NCBI GenBank assembly: GCA_965644295.1
Contig: CBFFRP010000001.1
Location: 62,001-126,000, forward strand
Direction: 5' to 3'
Origin: Paraphysomonas bandaiensis
Lineage: Eukaryota; Chrysophyceae
DNA length: 64,000 bases
The translations under genes and the position numbers were made by a program. The notes under the pieces are model-generated. The model saw only the letters and a program-made list of their open reading frames with translations. It was not told the DNA's origin and made no database searches. Within the stretch, counting starts at the first letter, position 1. Every line of letters starts with the position of its first letter. This document shows positions 1-15,946 of this stretch, one piece after another.

Positions 1-1869
1 TTATATACACTAATCTGGTATGCACATATCTTATATACATCATACTAATCTTATATGCACATATCTTTTATGCACATATCTTATATACGCATATCTTATA
101 TGCACATATCTTATATACACATATCTTATATACATCACACTAATCTTATATGCACATATCTTATATACACATATCTTATATACATCACACTAATCTTATA
201 TGCACATATCTTATATACACATATCTTATATACATCACACATATCTTATATGCACATATCTTATATGCACATATCTTATATGCACATAGCTTATATACAC
301 ATATCTTATATACACATATCTTATATACATCACACTAATCTTATATACACATATCTTATATGCACATATCTTATATGCACATATCTTATATGCACATATC
401 TTATATAGACATATCTTATATACACATCTCTTAAATGCACATATCTTATATACACATATCTTATATACATCACACTAATCTTTTATGCACATATCTTATA
501 TACACATATCTTATATACACATATCTTATATACACTAATCTTATATGCACATATCTTATATACACATATCTTATATGCACATATCTTTTATGCACATATC
601 TTATATACACATGTCTTACGTACATCACACTAATCTTATATGCACATATCTTATATGCACATATCTTATATGCACATAGCTTATATACACATATCTTATA
701 TACACATATCTTATATACATCACACTAATCTTATATGCACATATCTTATATACACATATCTTATATGCACATATCTTATATACACATATCTTATATACAC
801 ATATCTTATATACACATATCTTATATGCACATATCTTATATACACATATCTTATATAGACATATCTTATATACACATATCTTATATGCACATATCTTATA
901 TGCACATATCTTATATGCACATATCTTATATACACATCTCTTAAATGCACATATCTTATATACACATATCTTATATACATCACACTAATCTTTTATGCAC
1001 ATATCTTATATACACATATCTTATATACACATATCTTATATACACTAATCTTATATGCACATATCTTATATACACATATCTTATATGCACATATCTTTTA
1101 TGCACATATCTTATATACACATGTCTTATGTACATCACACTAATCTTATATGCACATATCTTATATACACTAATCTTATATGCACATATCTTATATACAC
1201 ATATCTTATATACACATATCTTATATGCACATATCTTATATACATCACACTAATCTTATATGCACATATCTTTTATGCACATATCTTATATACACATATC
1301 TTATGTACATCACACTAATCTTATATGCACATATCTTATATGCACATATCTTATATACACATATCTTATATACATCACACTAATCTTATATGCACTTATC
1401 TTATATACACATATCTTATATGCATCACACTAATCTTATATGCACATATCTTATATACACATATCTTATATGCACATATCTTATATACACATATCTTATA
1501 TACACATATCTTATATGCACATATCTTATATACGCATATCTTAATATACACATATCTTATATACACATATCTTATATAGACATATCTTATATACACATAT
1601 CTTATATACACATATCTTATATGCACATATCTTATATACACATATCTTATATACACATATCTTATATGCACATATCTTATATGCACATATCTTATATAGA
1701 CATATCTTATATACACATATCCTATATGCACATATCTTATATACACATATCTTATATACATCACACTAATCTTATATACACATATCTTATATACACATAT
1801 CTTATATACGCATATCTTATATACATCACACTAATCTTATATGCACATATCTTATATGCACATATCTTA

Positions 1870-4800
1870 TATACACATATCTTATATACACATATCTTAT
1901 ATGCACATATCTTATATGCACATATCTTATATAGACATATCTTATATACACATATCCTATATGCACATATCTTATATACACATATCTTATATACATCACA
2001 CTAATCTTATATACACATATCTTATATACACATATCTTATATACGCATATCTTATATACATCACACTAATCTTATATGCACATATCTTATATGCACATAT
2101 CTTATATGCACATATCTTATATGCACATATCTTATGTACACATATCTTATATACACATATCTTATATTCATCACACTAATCTTATATGCACATATCTTAT
2201 ATACATCACACTAATCTTATATGCACATATCTTATATGCACATGTCTTATATACACATATCTTATATACACATATCTTATATTCATCACACTAATCTTAT
2301 ATGCACATATCTTATATACTCATATCTTATATGCACATATCTTATATAGACATATCTTATATGCACATATCTTATATAGACATATCTTGTATACACATAT
2401 CCTATATGCACATATCTTATATACACATATCTTATATACATCACACTAATCTTATATACACATATCTTATATACACATATCTTATATACGCATATCTTAT
2501 ATACATCACACTAATCTTATATACACATATCTTATATACACATATCTTATATGCACATATCTTATATACACATATCTTATATACACATATCTTATATGCA
2601 CATATCTTATATGCACATATCTTATATAGACATATCTTATATACACATATCCTATATGCACATATCTTATATACACATATCTTATATACATCACACTAAT
2701 CTTATATACACATATCTTATATACACATATCTTATATACATCACACTAATCTTATATGCACATATCTTATATGCACATATCTTATATGCACATGTCTTAT
2801 ATACATCACACTAATCTTATATGCACATATCTTATATACACATATCTTATATTCATCACACTAATCTTATATGCACATATCTTATATACATCACACTAAT
2901 CTTATATGCACATATCTTATATGCACATGTCTTATATACACATATCTTATATACACATATCTTATATTCATCACACTAATCTTATATGCACATATCTTAT
3001 ATACACATATCTTATATGCACATATCTTATATAGACATATCTTATATAGACATATCTTATATACACATATCTTATATGCACATATCTTATATACACATAT
3101 CTTATATACACATATCTTATATGCACATATCTTATATACACATATCTTATATACACATATCTTATATACACATATCTTATATACACATATCTTATATGCA
3201 CATATCTTATATACACATATCTTATATACACATATCTTATATGCACATATCTTATATACACATATCTTATATGCACATATCTTTTATGCACATATCTTAT
3301 ATACACATATCTTATATACACATATCTTATATGCACATATCTTATATGCACATATCTTATATAGACATATCTTATATACACATATCCTATATGCACATAT
3401 CTTATATACACATATCTTATATACATCACACTAATCTTATATACACATATCTTATATACACATATCTTATATACGCATATCTTATATACATCACACTAAT
3501 CTTATATGCACATATCTTATATGCACATATCTTATATGCACATATCTTATATGCACATATCTTATGTACACATATCTTATATACACATATCTTATATTCA
3601 TCACACTAATCTTATATGCACATATCTTATATACATCACACTAATCTTATATGCACATATCTTATATGCACATGTCTTATATACACATATCTTATATACA
3701 CATATCTTATATTCATCACACTAATCTTATATGCACATATCTTATATACTCATATCTTATATGCACATATCTTATATAGACATATCTTATATGCACATAT
3801 CTTATATAGACATATCTTGTATACACATATCCTATATGCACATATCTTATATACACATATCTTATATACATCACACTAATCTTATATACACATATCTTAT
3901 ATACACATATCTTATATACGCATATCTTATATACATCACACTAATCTTATATACACATATCTTATATACACATATCTTATATGCACATATCTTATATACA
4001 CATATCTTATATACACATATCTTATATGCACATATCTTATATGCACATATCTTATATAGACATATCTTATATACACATATCCTATATGCACATATCTTAT
4101 ATACACATATCTTATATACATCACACTAATCTTATATACACATATCTTATATACACATATCTTATATACATCACACTAATCTTATATGCACATATCTTAT
4201 ATGCACATATCTTATATGCACATGTCTTATATACATCACACTAATCTTATATGCACATATCTTATATACACATATCTTATATTCATCACACTAATCTTAT
4301 ATGCACATATCTTATATACATCACACTAATCTTATATGCACATATCTTATATGCACATGTCTTATATACACATATCTTATATACACATATCTTATATTCA
4401 TCACACTAATCTTATATGCACATATCTTATATACACATATCTTATATGCACATATCTTATATAGACATATCTTATATAGACATATCTTATATACACATAT
4501 CTTATATGCACATATCTTATATACACATATCTTATATACACATATCTTATATGCACATATCTTATATACACATATCTTATATACACATATCTTATATACA
4601 CATATCTTATATACACATATCTTATATGCACATATCTTATATACACATATCTTATATACACATATCTTATATGCACATATCTTATATACACATATCTTAT
4701 ATACACATATCTTATATTCATCACACTAATCTTATATGCACATATCTTATATACACATATCTTATATGCACATATCTTATATAGACATATCTTATATGCA

Positions 4801-6075
4801 CATATCTTATATAGACATATCTTGTATACACATATCCTATATGCACATATCTTATATACGCATATCTTATATACATCACACTAATCTTATATGCACATAT
4901 CTTATATGCACATATCTTATATGCACATATCTTATATGCACATATCTTATGTACACATATCTTATATACACATATCTTATATTCATCACACTAATCTTAT
5001 ATGCACATATCTTATATACATCACACTAATCTTATATGCACATATCTTATATGCACATGTCTTATATACACATATCTTATATACACATATCTTATATTCA
5101 TCACACTAATCTTATATGCACATATCTTATATACTCATATCTTATATGCACATATCTTATATAGACATATCTTATATGCACATATCTTATATACACATAT
5201 CTTGTATACACATATCCTATATGCACATATCTTATATACACATATCTTATATACATCACACTAATCTTATATACACATATCTTATATACACATATCTTAT
5301 ATACGCATATCTTATATACATCACACTAATCTTATATACACATATCTTATATACACATATCTTATATGCACATATCTTATATACACATATCTTATATACA
5401 CATATCTTATATGCACATATCTTATATGCACATATCTTATATAGACATATCTTATATACACATATCCTATATGCACATATCTTATATACACATATCTTAT
5501 ATACATCACACTAATCTTATATACACATATCTTATATACACATATCTTATATACATCACACTAGTCTTATATGCACATATCTTATATGCACATATCTTAT
5601 ATGCACATGTCTTATATACATCACACTAATCTTATATGCACATATCTTATATACACATATCTTATATTCATCACACTAATCTTATATGCACATATCTTAT
5701 ATACATCACACTAATCTTATATGCACATATCTTATATGCACATGTCTTATATACACATATCTTATATACACATATCTTATATTCATCACACTAATCTTAT
5801 ATGCACATATCTTATATACACATATCTTATATGCACATATCTTATATAGACATATCTTATATAGACATATCTTATATACACATATCTTATATGCACATAT
5901 CTTATATACACATATCTTATATACACATATCTTATATGCACATATCTTATATACACATATCTTATATACACATATCTTATATACACATATCTTATATACA
6001 CATATCTTATATGCACATATCTTATATACACATATCTTATATACACATATCTTATATGCACATATCTTATATACA
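1870..6075. repeat. Higher-order repeat, three copies of about 1.4 kb
   Basis: The order of 15-mer variants repeats. Landmarks at 2186, 2301, 2506, 2551 and 2871 recur exactly 1430 bp later (3616, 3731, 3936, 3981, 4301) and again 1385 bp after that (5001, 5116, 5321, 5366, 5686). The 45-bp difference is three 15-mer units, as expected for unequal exchange. Edges of the copies are approximate. Confidence 0.85.
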
Positions 6076-9000
6076 CATATCTTATATACACATATCTTAT
6101 ATTCATCACACTAATCTTATATGCACATATCTTATATACACATATCTTATATGCACATATCTTATATAGACATATCTTATATGCACATATCTTATATAGA
6201 CATATCTTGTATACACATATCCTATATGCACATATCTTATATACACATATCTTATATACCTCACACTAATCTTATATACACATATCTTATATACACATAT
6301 CTTATATACGCATATCTTATATACATCACACTAATCTTATATACACATATCTTATATAGACATATCTTATATGCACATATCTTATATACACATATCTTAT
6401 ATACACATATCTTATATGCACATATCTTATATGCACATATCTTATATAGACATATCTTATATACACATATCCTATATGCACATATCTTATATACACATAT
6501 CTTATATACATCACACTAATCTTATATACACATATCTTATATACACATATCTTATATACATCACACTAATCTTATATGCACATATCTTATATGCACATAT
6601 CTTATATGCACATGTCTTATATACATCACACTAATCTTATATGCACATATCTTATATACACATATCTTATATACACATATCTTATATGCACATATCTTAT
6701 ATGCACATATCTTATATAGACATATCTTATATACACATATCCTATATGCACATATCTTATATACACATATCTTATATACATCACACTAATCTTATATACA
6801 CATATCTTATATACACATATCTTATATACATCACACTAATCTTATATGCACATATCTTATATGCACATATCTTATATGCACATGTCTTATATACATCACA
6901 CTAATCTTATATGCACATATCTTATATACACATATCTTATATTCATCACACTAATCTTATATGCACATATCTTATATACATCACACTAATCTTATATGCA
7001 CATATCTTATATGCACATGTCTTATATACACATATCTTATATACACATATCTTATATTCATCACACTAATCTTATATGCACATATCTTATATACACATAT
7101 CTTATATGCACATATCTTATATAGACATATCTTATATAGACATATCTTATATACACATATCTTATATGCACATATCTTATATACACATATCTTATATACA
7201 CATATCTTATATGCACATATCTTATATACACATATCTTATATACATCACACTAATCTTATATGCACATATCTTATATACACATATCTTATATACGCATAT
7301 CTTATATACATCACACTAATCTTATATGCACATATCTTATATGCACATATCTTATATGCACATATCTTATATGCACATGTCTTATATACACATATCTTAT
7401 GTACATCACACTAATCTTATATGCACATATCTTATATTCATCACACTAATCTTTTATGCACATATCTTATATACACATATCTTATATACACATATCTTAT
7501 ATACATCACACATCTCTTATATGCACATATCTTATATACATCACACTAATCTTATATGCACATGTCTTATATACACATATCTTATGTACATCACACTAAT
7601 CTTATATGCACAAATCTTATATACACATATCTTATATTCATCACACTAATCTTATATGCACATATCTTATGTACATCACACTAATCTTATATACACATAT
7701 CTTATATGCACATATCTTATATACACATATCTTATATGCACATATCTTATATACACATATCTTATATACACATATCTTATATGCACATATCTTATATGCA
7801 CATTTCTTATATACACATATCTTATATACACATATCTTATATGCACATATCTTATATGCACATATCTTATATACACATATCTTATATACACATATCTTAT
7901 ATGCACATATCTTATATACACATATCTTATATGCACATATCTTATATACACATATCTTATATACACATATCTTATATACACATATCTTATATACACATAT
8001 CTTATATACACATATCTTATATACACATATCTTATATGCACATATCTTATATGCACATATCTTATATACACATATCTTATATACACATATCTTATATACA
8101 TCACACATCTCTTATATGCACATATCTTATATACATCACACTAATCTTATATGCACATGTCTTATATACACATATCTTATGTACATCACACTAATCTTAT
8201 ATGCACAAATCTTATATACACATATCTTATATTCATCACACTAATCTTATATGCACATATCTTATGTACATCACACTAATCTTATATACACATATCTTAT
8301 ATGCACATATCTTATATACACATATCTTATATGCACATATCTTATATACACATATCTTATATACACATATCTTATATGCACATATCTTATATGCACATTT
8401 CTTATATACACATATCTTATATACACATATCTTATATACACATATCTTATATGCACATATCTTATATGCACATATCTTATATGCACATATCTTATATGCA
8501 CATATCTTATATGCACATGTCTTATATACATCACACTAATCTTATATGCACATATCTTATATACACATATCTTATATTCATCACACTAATCTTATATGCA
8601 CATATCTTATATACATCACACTAATCTTATATGCACATATCTTATATGCACATGTCTTATATACACATATCTTATATACACATATCTTATATTCATCACA
8701 CTAATCTTATATGCACATATCTTATATACACATATCTTATATGCACATATCTTATATAGACATATCTTATATAGACATATCTTATATACACATATCTTAT
8801 ATGCACATATCTTATATACACATATCTTATATACACATATCTTATATGCACATATCTTATATACACATATCTTATATACACATATCTTATATACACATAT
8901 CTTATATACACATATCTTATATGCACATATCTTATATACACATATCTTATATACACATATCTTATATGCACATATCTTATATACACATATCTTATATACA

Positions 9001-11005
9001 CATATCTTATATTCATCACACTAATCTTATATGCACATATCTTATATACACATATCTTATATGCACATATCTTATATAGACATATCTTATATGCACATAT
9101 CTTATATAGACATATCTTGTATACACATATCCTATATGCACATATCTTATATACACATATCTTATATACCTCACACTAATCTTATATACACATATCTTAT
9201 ATACACATATCTTATATACGCATATCTTATATACATCACACTAATCTTATATACACATATCTTATATAGACATATCTTATATGCACATATCTTATATACA
9301 CATATCTTATATACACATATCTTATATGCACATATCTTATATGCACATATCTTATATAGACATATCTTATATACACATATCCTATATGCACATATCTTAT
9401 ATACACATATCTTATATACATCACACTAATCTTATATACACATATCTTATATACACATATCTTATATACATCACACTAATCTTATATGCACATATCTTAT
9501 ATGCACATATCTTATATGCACATGTCTTATATACATCACACTAATCTTATATGCACATATCTTATATACACATATCTTATATACACATATCTTATATGCA
9601 CATATCTTATATGCACATATCTTATATAGACATATCTTATATACACATATCCTATATGCACATATCTTATATACACATATCTTATATACATCACACTAAT
9701 CTTATATACACATATCTTATATACACATATCTTATATACATCACACTAATCTTATATGCACATATCTTATATGCACATATCTTATATGCACATGTCTTAT
9801 ATACATCACACTAATCTTATATGCACATATCTTATATACACATATCTTATATTCATCACACTAATCTTATATGCACATATCTTATATACATCACACTAAT
9901 CTTATATGCACATATCTTATATGCACATGTCTTATATACACATATCTTATATACACATATCTTATATTCATCACACTAATCTTATATGCACATATCTTAT
10001 ATACACATATCTTATATGCACATATCTTATATAGACATATCTTATATAGACATATCTTATATACACATATCTTATATGCACATATCTTATATACACATAT
10101 CTTATATACACATATCTTATATGCACATATCTTATATACACATATCTTATATACATCACACTAATCTTATATGCACATATCTTATATACACATATCTTAT
10201 ATACGCATATCTTATATACATCACACTAATCTTATATGCACATATCTTATATGCACATATCTTATATGCACATATCTTATATGCACATGTCTTATATACA
10301 CATATCTTATGTACATCACACTAATCTTATATGCACATATCTTATATTCATCACACTAATCTTTTATGCACATATCTTATATACACATATCTTATATACA
10401 CATATCTTATATACATCACACATCTCTTATATGCACATATCTTATATACATCACACTAATCTTATATGCACATGTCTTATATACACATATCTTATGTACA
10501 TCACACTAATCTTATATGCACAAATCTTATATACACATATCTTATATTCATCACACTAATCTTATATGCACATATCTTATGTACATCACACTAATCTTAT
10601 ATACACATATCTTATATGCACATATCTTATATACACATATCTTATATGCACATATCTTATATACACATATCTTATATACACATATCTTATATGCACATAT
10701 CTTATATGCACATTTCTTATATACACATATCTTATATACACATATCTTATATGCACATATCTTATATGCACATATCTTATATACACATATCTTATATACA
10801 CATATCTTATATGCACATATCTTATATACACATATCTTATATGCACATATCTTATATACACATATCTTATATACACATATCTTATATACACATATCTTAT
10901 ATACACATATCTTATATACACATATCTTATATACACATATCTTATATGCACATATCTTATATGCACATATCTTATATACACATATCTTATATACACATAT
11001 CTTAT
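5581..11005. repeat. Higher-order repeat, two copies offset by 2910 bp
   Basis: Variant landmarks at 5686, 6121, 6371, 7261 and 7606 recur at 8596, 9031, 9281, 10171 and 10516, all offset by 2910 bp (194 x 15). A shorter internal duplication of 595 bp links 7606 and 8201. The copies diverge near 8095 and 11005. This larger unit contains part of the 1.4-kb unit, so the array has nested amplification. Confidence 0.85.
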
Positions 11006-11188
11006 ATGCACATATCTTATATACACATATCTTATATGCACATATCTTATATACACATATCTTATATACACATATCTTATATGCACATATCTTATATGCA
11101 CATATCTTATATACACATATCTTATATACACATATCTTATATGCACATATCTTATATACACATATCTTATATACACATATCTTATGTA

Positions 11189-11595
11189 TATACAGCAGAC
11201 AAGTCTTATATTCATATATCTGATGCGTGTTATATGCTCTTATATAGATGCATGGTAGATATACATATATAGATACTTATGGATAGCTGGACATGTACCT
11301 GAGATACGTGTACATATAGATAGCTATTGATATAGATAAACATACATAGATATATACAGGTAGATAGAGACACGTATTGAGATGTACACACAGAGCTATT
11401 CAACTTCTACATAGAGATATACATGCAGAGGCATATCATATATATGTATACACACAGATATGCACACCTATATATACAGTTACTCCTGTAAGCATGTGAA
11501 TAGCGATGTTTTAGTGTGTATAGATATCGGTTCAGACAAATATATAACATGTCGATATGAATGATATTACATGCGTAATAGTTACTCGGCTGTAG
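11189..11595. other. Satellite edge, degenerate AT-rich DNA without a visible gene
   Basis: The satellite unit dissolves into irregular TATA/GATA-rich DNA. I looked here for the missing N-terminal exons of the adjacent thiolase and found none. The stretch ends in a likely intron acceptor (GGCTGTAG, 11588-11595). Confidence 0.6.
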
Positions 11596-12718
11596 GGACA
11601 CTTAGGCGCTGCAGTGGCGGGCTCAAATCCTGGCTTAGTGAACAAGCCGATAATGCGTGTTGAAGGGGCATGTGCATCTGGAGGTCTTGCTTTGGCCGCT
11701 GCTGTGGATGCAATTAAGGCTGGGAGTGATGTGGTACTTGCTGTGGGCGCTGAAGTGCAAACCACAGCATCTGCTCGACATGGTGCCGAGTATTTGGCCA
11801 GGGCTTCACATTTCAAACGTCAATCTTCAATAGATGACTTTGTCTTTCCTGCGATGTTTGCGAAGCGTATCAAGGGTTGTTTAGAGGCTGGTGTTGTCAC
11901 CCCACGTGACCTTGCGCTACTATCGGTCAAGGCATATGGCAACGCCGCAAAAAATCCATTGGCGCATATGCATCATGTGCCAATGTCACTAGAAAATGCT
12001 GAACTAGCATCTGATAAGAATCCTAATTTTCTCGGCAACCCAGAACTGAAGCCATTCTTGAAGACATCAGACTGCTCTCAAGTGTCAGATGGGGGTAGCG
12101 GTGTCATCTTGGCTAGTGAAGAAGGCCTTCGAAAGATAGGTAAACCGATTTCGGAGTGTATAGAGATAATTGGTCTGGGATGCGCTACTGGAAATCTTTA
12201 TGAAGATTCTGATCCCACTGAGATGCCTACAACGGCAGCAGCTGCAAAGGCTGCCTTCGCTGAGGCGGGCGTCTCTCCGGATGACATAGGGGTTGCTGAA
12301 GTACATGACTGCTTTACCATTGCTGAGATACTTATGATGGAAGCCATAGGATTCGCACCGAAGGTATTGTGGACAGCACGTAGTCCACGTTCGTCTTACA
12401 GATGTGTATTAGGGACAAGGAGTAGATCTCGTACGAAATGGGGATACGAGTATAGAGGGACGCATTCCGATTAACACGGTAGATACGAAGTATGAATGTT
12501 ATATTCTTGTCCTTATTACTATATAGGGGGGAGGGCTGATTGGCTTCGGTCATCCCGTGGGTGCTACTGGCGTGAAGCAGGTAGTCGAGGTGTATCGACA
12601 GATGAAGGGAATGTGCGGAGAGTATCAGGTGCCGCAGATTCCCACACTCGGCCTCACCGCTAATATGGGCGGAGATGATAAGACTGCAGTCATTGGCATA
12701 TACCGTAACATCGTTTAA
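11596..12718 (+). CDS. SCP2-type thiolase-like protein, 5' end missing
   Basis: Three exons (11596-12363, 12413-12478, 12527-12718; introns 49 and 48 nt) encode 341 residues that match the C-terminal three quarters of thiolases of the sterol-carrier-protein-x / SLP class, which make or cleave acyl-CoA C-C bonds. The nucleophilic cysteine lies in GACASGG about 30 residues in, and the acid/base histidine in GFGHPVGATG of the last exon. GRIPINT spans the second junction, and an NMGGDDK motif stands near the C-terminus. Family members are usually about 430 residues, so roughly 90 N-terminal residues are absent. The first exon begins at an AG acceptor with an in-frame stop just before it. The missing exons are not in the 400 bp to the satellite: either they lie far upstream, or the gene is truncated, or the join is an assembly fault. 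An internal GTG at 11614 is not a plausible start. Confidence 0.85.
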
Positions 12719-14390
12719 CTGAAAAATACCATTACGTAAAATTAAGAGATTAGTTATATACGAAATGAGGTTCTATTAATATTATGAATTCCATGTATTA
12801 GTGGACGTTTGGTGGCCTCGATATTCCTAGTTTAACTTAATACGACTCGCTTGCATTTTATATGAAGTCACGAAGTAATTAAACGAATATTTATTTGACT
12901 TTTTCTGTGTATTTTGAGGGGATATCTCTTGGTAGGAATTGTTCAAATGTAAATTCATACGACAAGTATCATCCCAATATACAGTGGCACGAATAGTCTC
13001 AGTTACTTGTCAAAGATCGATAACGAAGATAGTTTGCATGATAATCATGAAAGATATATGTTGAATCAAGCCAATGTGACTGATAGGACACTTCATTATA
13101 AAAATAGTACAATAGTTGCATTAATTTGAACCTCGTTCTCTTCCGATTCAGTTAGAATGTACAAGACTTAATGGCTGTATATCTTTATATGAACCTTCAA
13201 ATTGTGCCTGTAGTTTGACCTCAATTTAGTAGGGTACTTGATAAGTCGCTGATTTGAACGCGTGAACCTTTATCTTTGAATTCTTTAAATTAATTCATTT
13301 CATTATGCTGATATATATTATGCCGATCTTGATCCCTCAACAAAGTCAGACTCGCACCTTTTAGTGGTGTTCTGGGGTATGAGTACCGGATAAATATCTA
13401 CGGTAAACTAACGTGAGCCGCATATGTAGTCAACAGATATTGTTCTGTCCAGTCATTGCCTAATGCTTCTGTGTTACAAGAGGGACACTAATATAGGTGT
13501 CACCTGGGAGGATGCTTTTGGGACCTGACGAATAAACAGGCTTCCGGGGTATTGGGCTGCCTGCTGAAGTCAAGCATCCGGGCTGTTCTCTTAAAAATCC
13601 TGAAGTCAGCAGACGTCAGGTATACCAACATTCTGCTTGTTCACTGCGATTGCTTGGAGCTTTTATTGATAGTGCGAAAGTGGTGCTTGTGGTGATATTG
13701 GATATCAGAGTTAAGCACTAGTTAGTTAAAATGCAATGATAAACTAGTTCTGACTCTTACATGCCTATTGCTAATAATAATACATTCACTACTGTAATCG
13801 TTGTCATAGTATAATGTTCTGGGTCTTAGTTTCAAAATTATAGGTACAGGTATAAGTATATACAACAAAGAGGTAATGGGATAAATAACCAGACAGTTGG
13901 TTATTACGACTTTAAGAACTTTTAAGTTAGTATAATAGTAAATAATATTTCGAAGGACGAATGGAAACCTGGAAAACAAAGGAAAGTATGATATTTCTAA
14001 TTCCCTTTGTTGGTATCTTGTGTGTATACGGTGTACGGAGATCTTCTTTGATATTTCATTACAATTACGACAAACCGGCACTCCACTTGCACAGATACTA
14101 CCCCACTATTTCAACCCAACGACTAATTTTAATTTCATATTTCCATTTCTTATTAATATATCAAAAAACTAGCTAACCAAAGCGCATATATAATGGTAGA
14201 CTATTACGGTCGTTTTCAAGACACACATACAACTAAGTGGAACAGTGGTGTAGCTGCACAGTCACACAGCGGACAAGTATCTGCTAAGTGGAGTGACAAA
14301 GGGTTTCGTTCTAACATAATTCCGACATGGAGTTTTCAGACGCATTGATATACACATATTGTTAGATTCGGCTAGATCTTTCTAAAGCAC
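12719..14390. other. Convergent intergenic region with a dispersed repeat
   Basis: This gap lies between the 3' ends of the thiolase gene and the minus-strand coiled-coil gene. It holds one full-length copy of the dispersed repeat family (13333-13795, listed separately). The remainder is AT-rich with no open frame that looks coding. Confidence 0.7.
13333..13795 (+). repeat. Dispersed 450-bp repeat, copy 1 (full length)
   Basis: It starts CCCTCAACAAAGTC and shares blocks in the same order with copies at 17791, 30777 and 60677: ACTAACGTGAGCCGC, GGGCTGCCTGCTGAAGTCAAG, a GGTGCTTG...GACGCACAAGC segment (decayed in this copy) and a terminal ATTGCTAATAATAA. It has no open frame. The family has 5'-truncated members, which suggests retroposition. 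Confidence 0.8.
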
Positions 14391-15946
14391 CTAGCGAACA
14401 AGTGCCCGCTCCTCGCTGTCCAAGTCATCGAATCCGAAAACCCCGGGGTGGCCCACAGATGTGAGCATCTTCCTTTTGTATCCATCGGGGTCTGCTCGAA
14501 CGCGAACTTTGCCAAGCTTGCTCGCCCGTCCCCAGGAGGTTCTTGCTCGCTCCATATAAAACACAGGATCCAATCCTACATACAAGCATATCAGTCACTC
14601 TAACCATGAAAAAGATGATTGCATACAACTAAAGGGCGAATTCGTACCACTGAGCGATCCACTTGCTGAGAAGTCGGTCGACGAGTCTCCTGGTAGCGTT
14701 TTCGCCAGCCTCGCCGACGATGCGGTTCCCAAAGTGCGCCGCCCACCAGAGGGTGTATAACCCTTGAAGGAAGGAGTCATTACTCGTTCATCGAAGTTTA
14801 CTGTACCGGACCGATTCATGAGCTTTGCCATGGGAAAGCTACGGCGGGTTTGAATCGCACGGGAGTTAGCTGACAAATCAGATGTAACTGTATTGTTGGA
14901 GCTGTTTCCTTTTCTCGACCCGGGTGTCCCGATGCTACGTAACTTCTGCGGTCGAGGGAGTGGACGCGAACTGTCCAAAGTACGGGACTGTGAAAATGAC
15001 CCTGATGACGACAGCAAACGCAACTGAGCAGGGAGAACAGGAACGCTCTTGGGGCGCTCCACGAAGTCGATGAGTTGGTCGTCCACCACACTAGTGTACG
15101 GTGTCATCGTCGGGTTATCCGATTCCTCTATTGTCACAGGGGAAGAAGGCACTATGTACAGAGAGGATTTGTTGGAAGTATCCTTCAGAAGGTTCGTCGA
15201 GCCTTTCCACATTATATCCGATAGAGCAGCCTGAATTTCTAGTGTTCTACGCGATATCCGCTGCTTCTCCAATTCCATCATCATCAACTAAGCACAAAAA
15301 TGTCTTAATTAACAAGTATTACTATGAGCAATCTACCCACCTTGCTGCTCAGCTCATCTTTTTCCTGATCCAATGCAGATTTCTTTGTCTCACTCGCTTT
15401 TAATTTTTTATCGAGGTTCTTAACCCGCATCTCAAGGATGTTTCCCTCTTGCACCATGCGTTTGTTTTCGCTGTCCATCATCACACATTCCTCTTCAAGC
15501 TGCTGGTGAAGTAGAATCATAGACTCACACTTCTGAACAATTTCATCACGTTCAATCTGATTTCTTGCCTGCACTTCCATTATAGAGGCCACCACCTCTT
15601 TACAGTCAGTGCGTATACATGGAGCAACTCCTTTCTCCGTCTCAGGCATCCCTTCTAATGCCAAAGCATCTGGATCAGGCACAGGTGCTGCTAAACTCTT
15701 ATGTTTTGATGTAACACGTGATTGACGTTCATTCACTCGTCCTGTAGCAGCTGTTTTTGCATCAGTTTTGTTAGTCGATGCGGCTAATTGGATAGCAAAC
15801 TCTCTGTTCTGAGGGGTCAGATGAGCTAAATGAGAGAAGGCGACTTTGCCGTGATCGGGTGTACCAAATGCATATGTCTTCTTAGGGGATGACGGACGAT
15901 CATCGAACTCTTCCTGTATATCACTGTATTCATCTTTTCTTTCCAT
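14391..15946 (-). CDS. Unrecognised coiled-coil protein, 482 aa
   Basis: Three exons (15946-15341, 15287-14630, 14575-14391) with phase-consistent 53- and 54-nt introns give 483 codons including stop. Residues 1-110 are charged and of low complexity, with a Ser-Pro-rich stretch. Residues about 125-225 form a coiled coil rich in Glu, Lys, Leu and Met that runs across the first splice junction. The rest is Ser/Arg/Pro-rich and probably disordered, containing SSGSFSQS and SGGRRTLGTASS, with a more ordered C-terminus (VGHPGVFGFDDLDSEERAL). I do not recognise a family. The layout is typical of cytoskeletal or centrosome/basal-body scaffolds, but that is only a guess. It is divergent from the G-gamma-like gene across a microsatellite-bearing gap. 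Confidence 0.75.

Larger units (their letters stand above)
1..11188. repeat. 15-bp satellite array with higher-order structure
   Basis: The array consists of tandem 15-mers of the form CATATCTTATATACA, with A/G variation at one site and rarer variants (TAGACA, TACGCA, CATTTC). A 20-bp variant containing TCACACTAATCTTATA is interspersed. Because 15 is a multiple of 3 and the unit has no stop in several frames, long open frames appear on both strands; they encode only monotonous pentapeptide repeats and are not genes. The array runs off the left edge of the window, so its true size is unknown. It ends near 11188, where the unit breaks up. It could be centromeric or subtelomeric; the sequence does not decide. 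Confidence 0.97.

Noticed and set aside
55-11272. Dozens of long open frames of the type MHISYIHISY on both strands
   Set aside because: They follow from a 15-bp repeat that is a multiple of three and lacks stops; composition and overlap on both strands show they are not genes.
13722-14176. Open frames of 119 and 71 codons in the gap after the thiolase gene
   Set aside because: Overlapping on opposite strands, partly in the dispersed repeat, with no domain or plausible composition.
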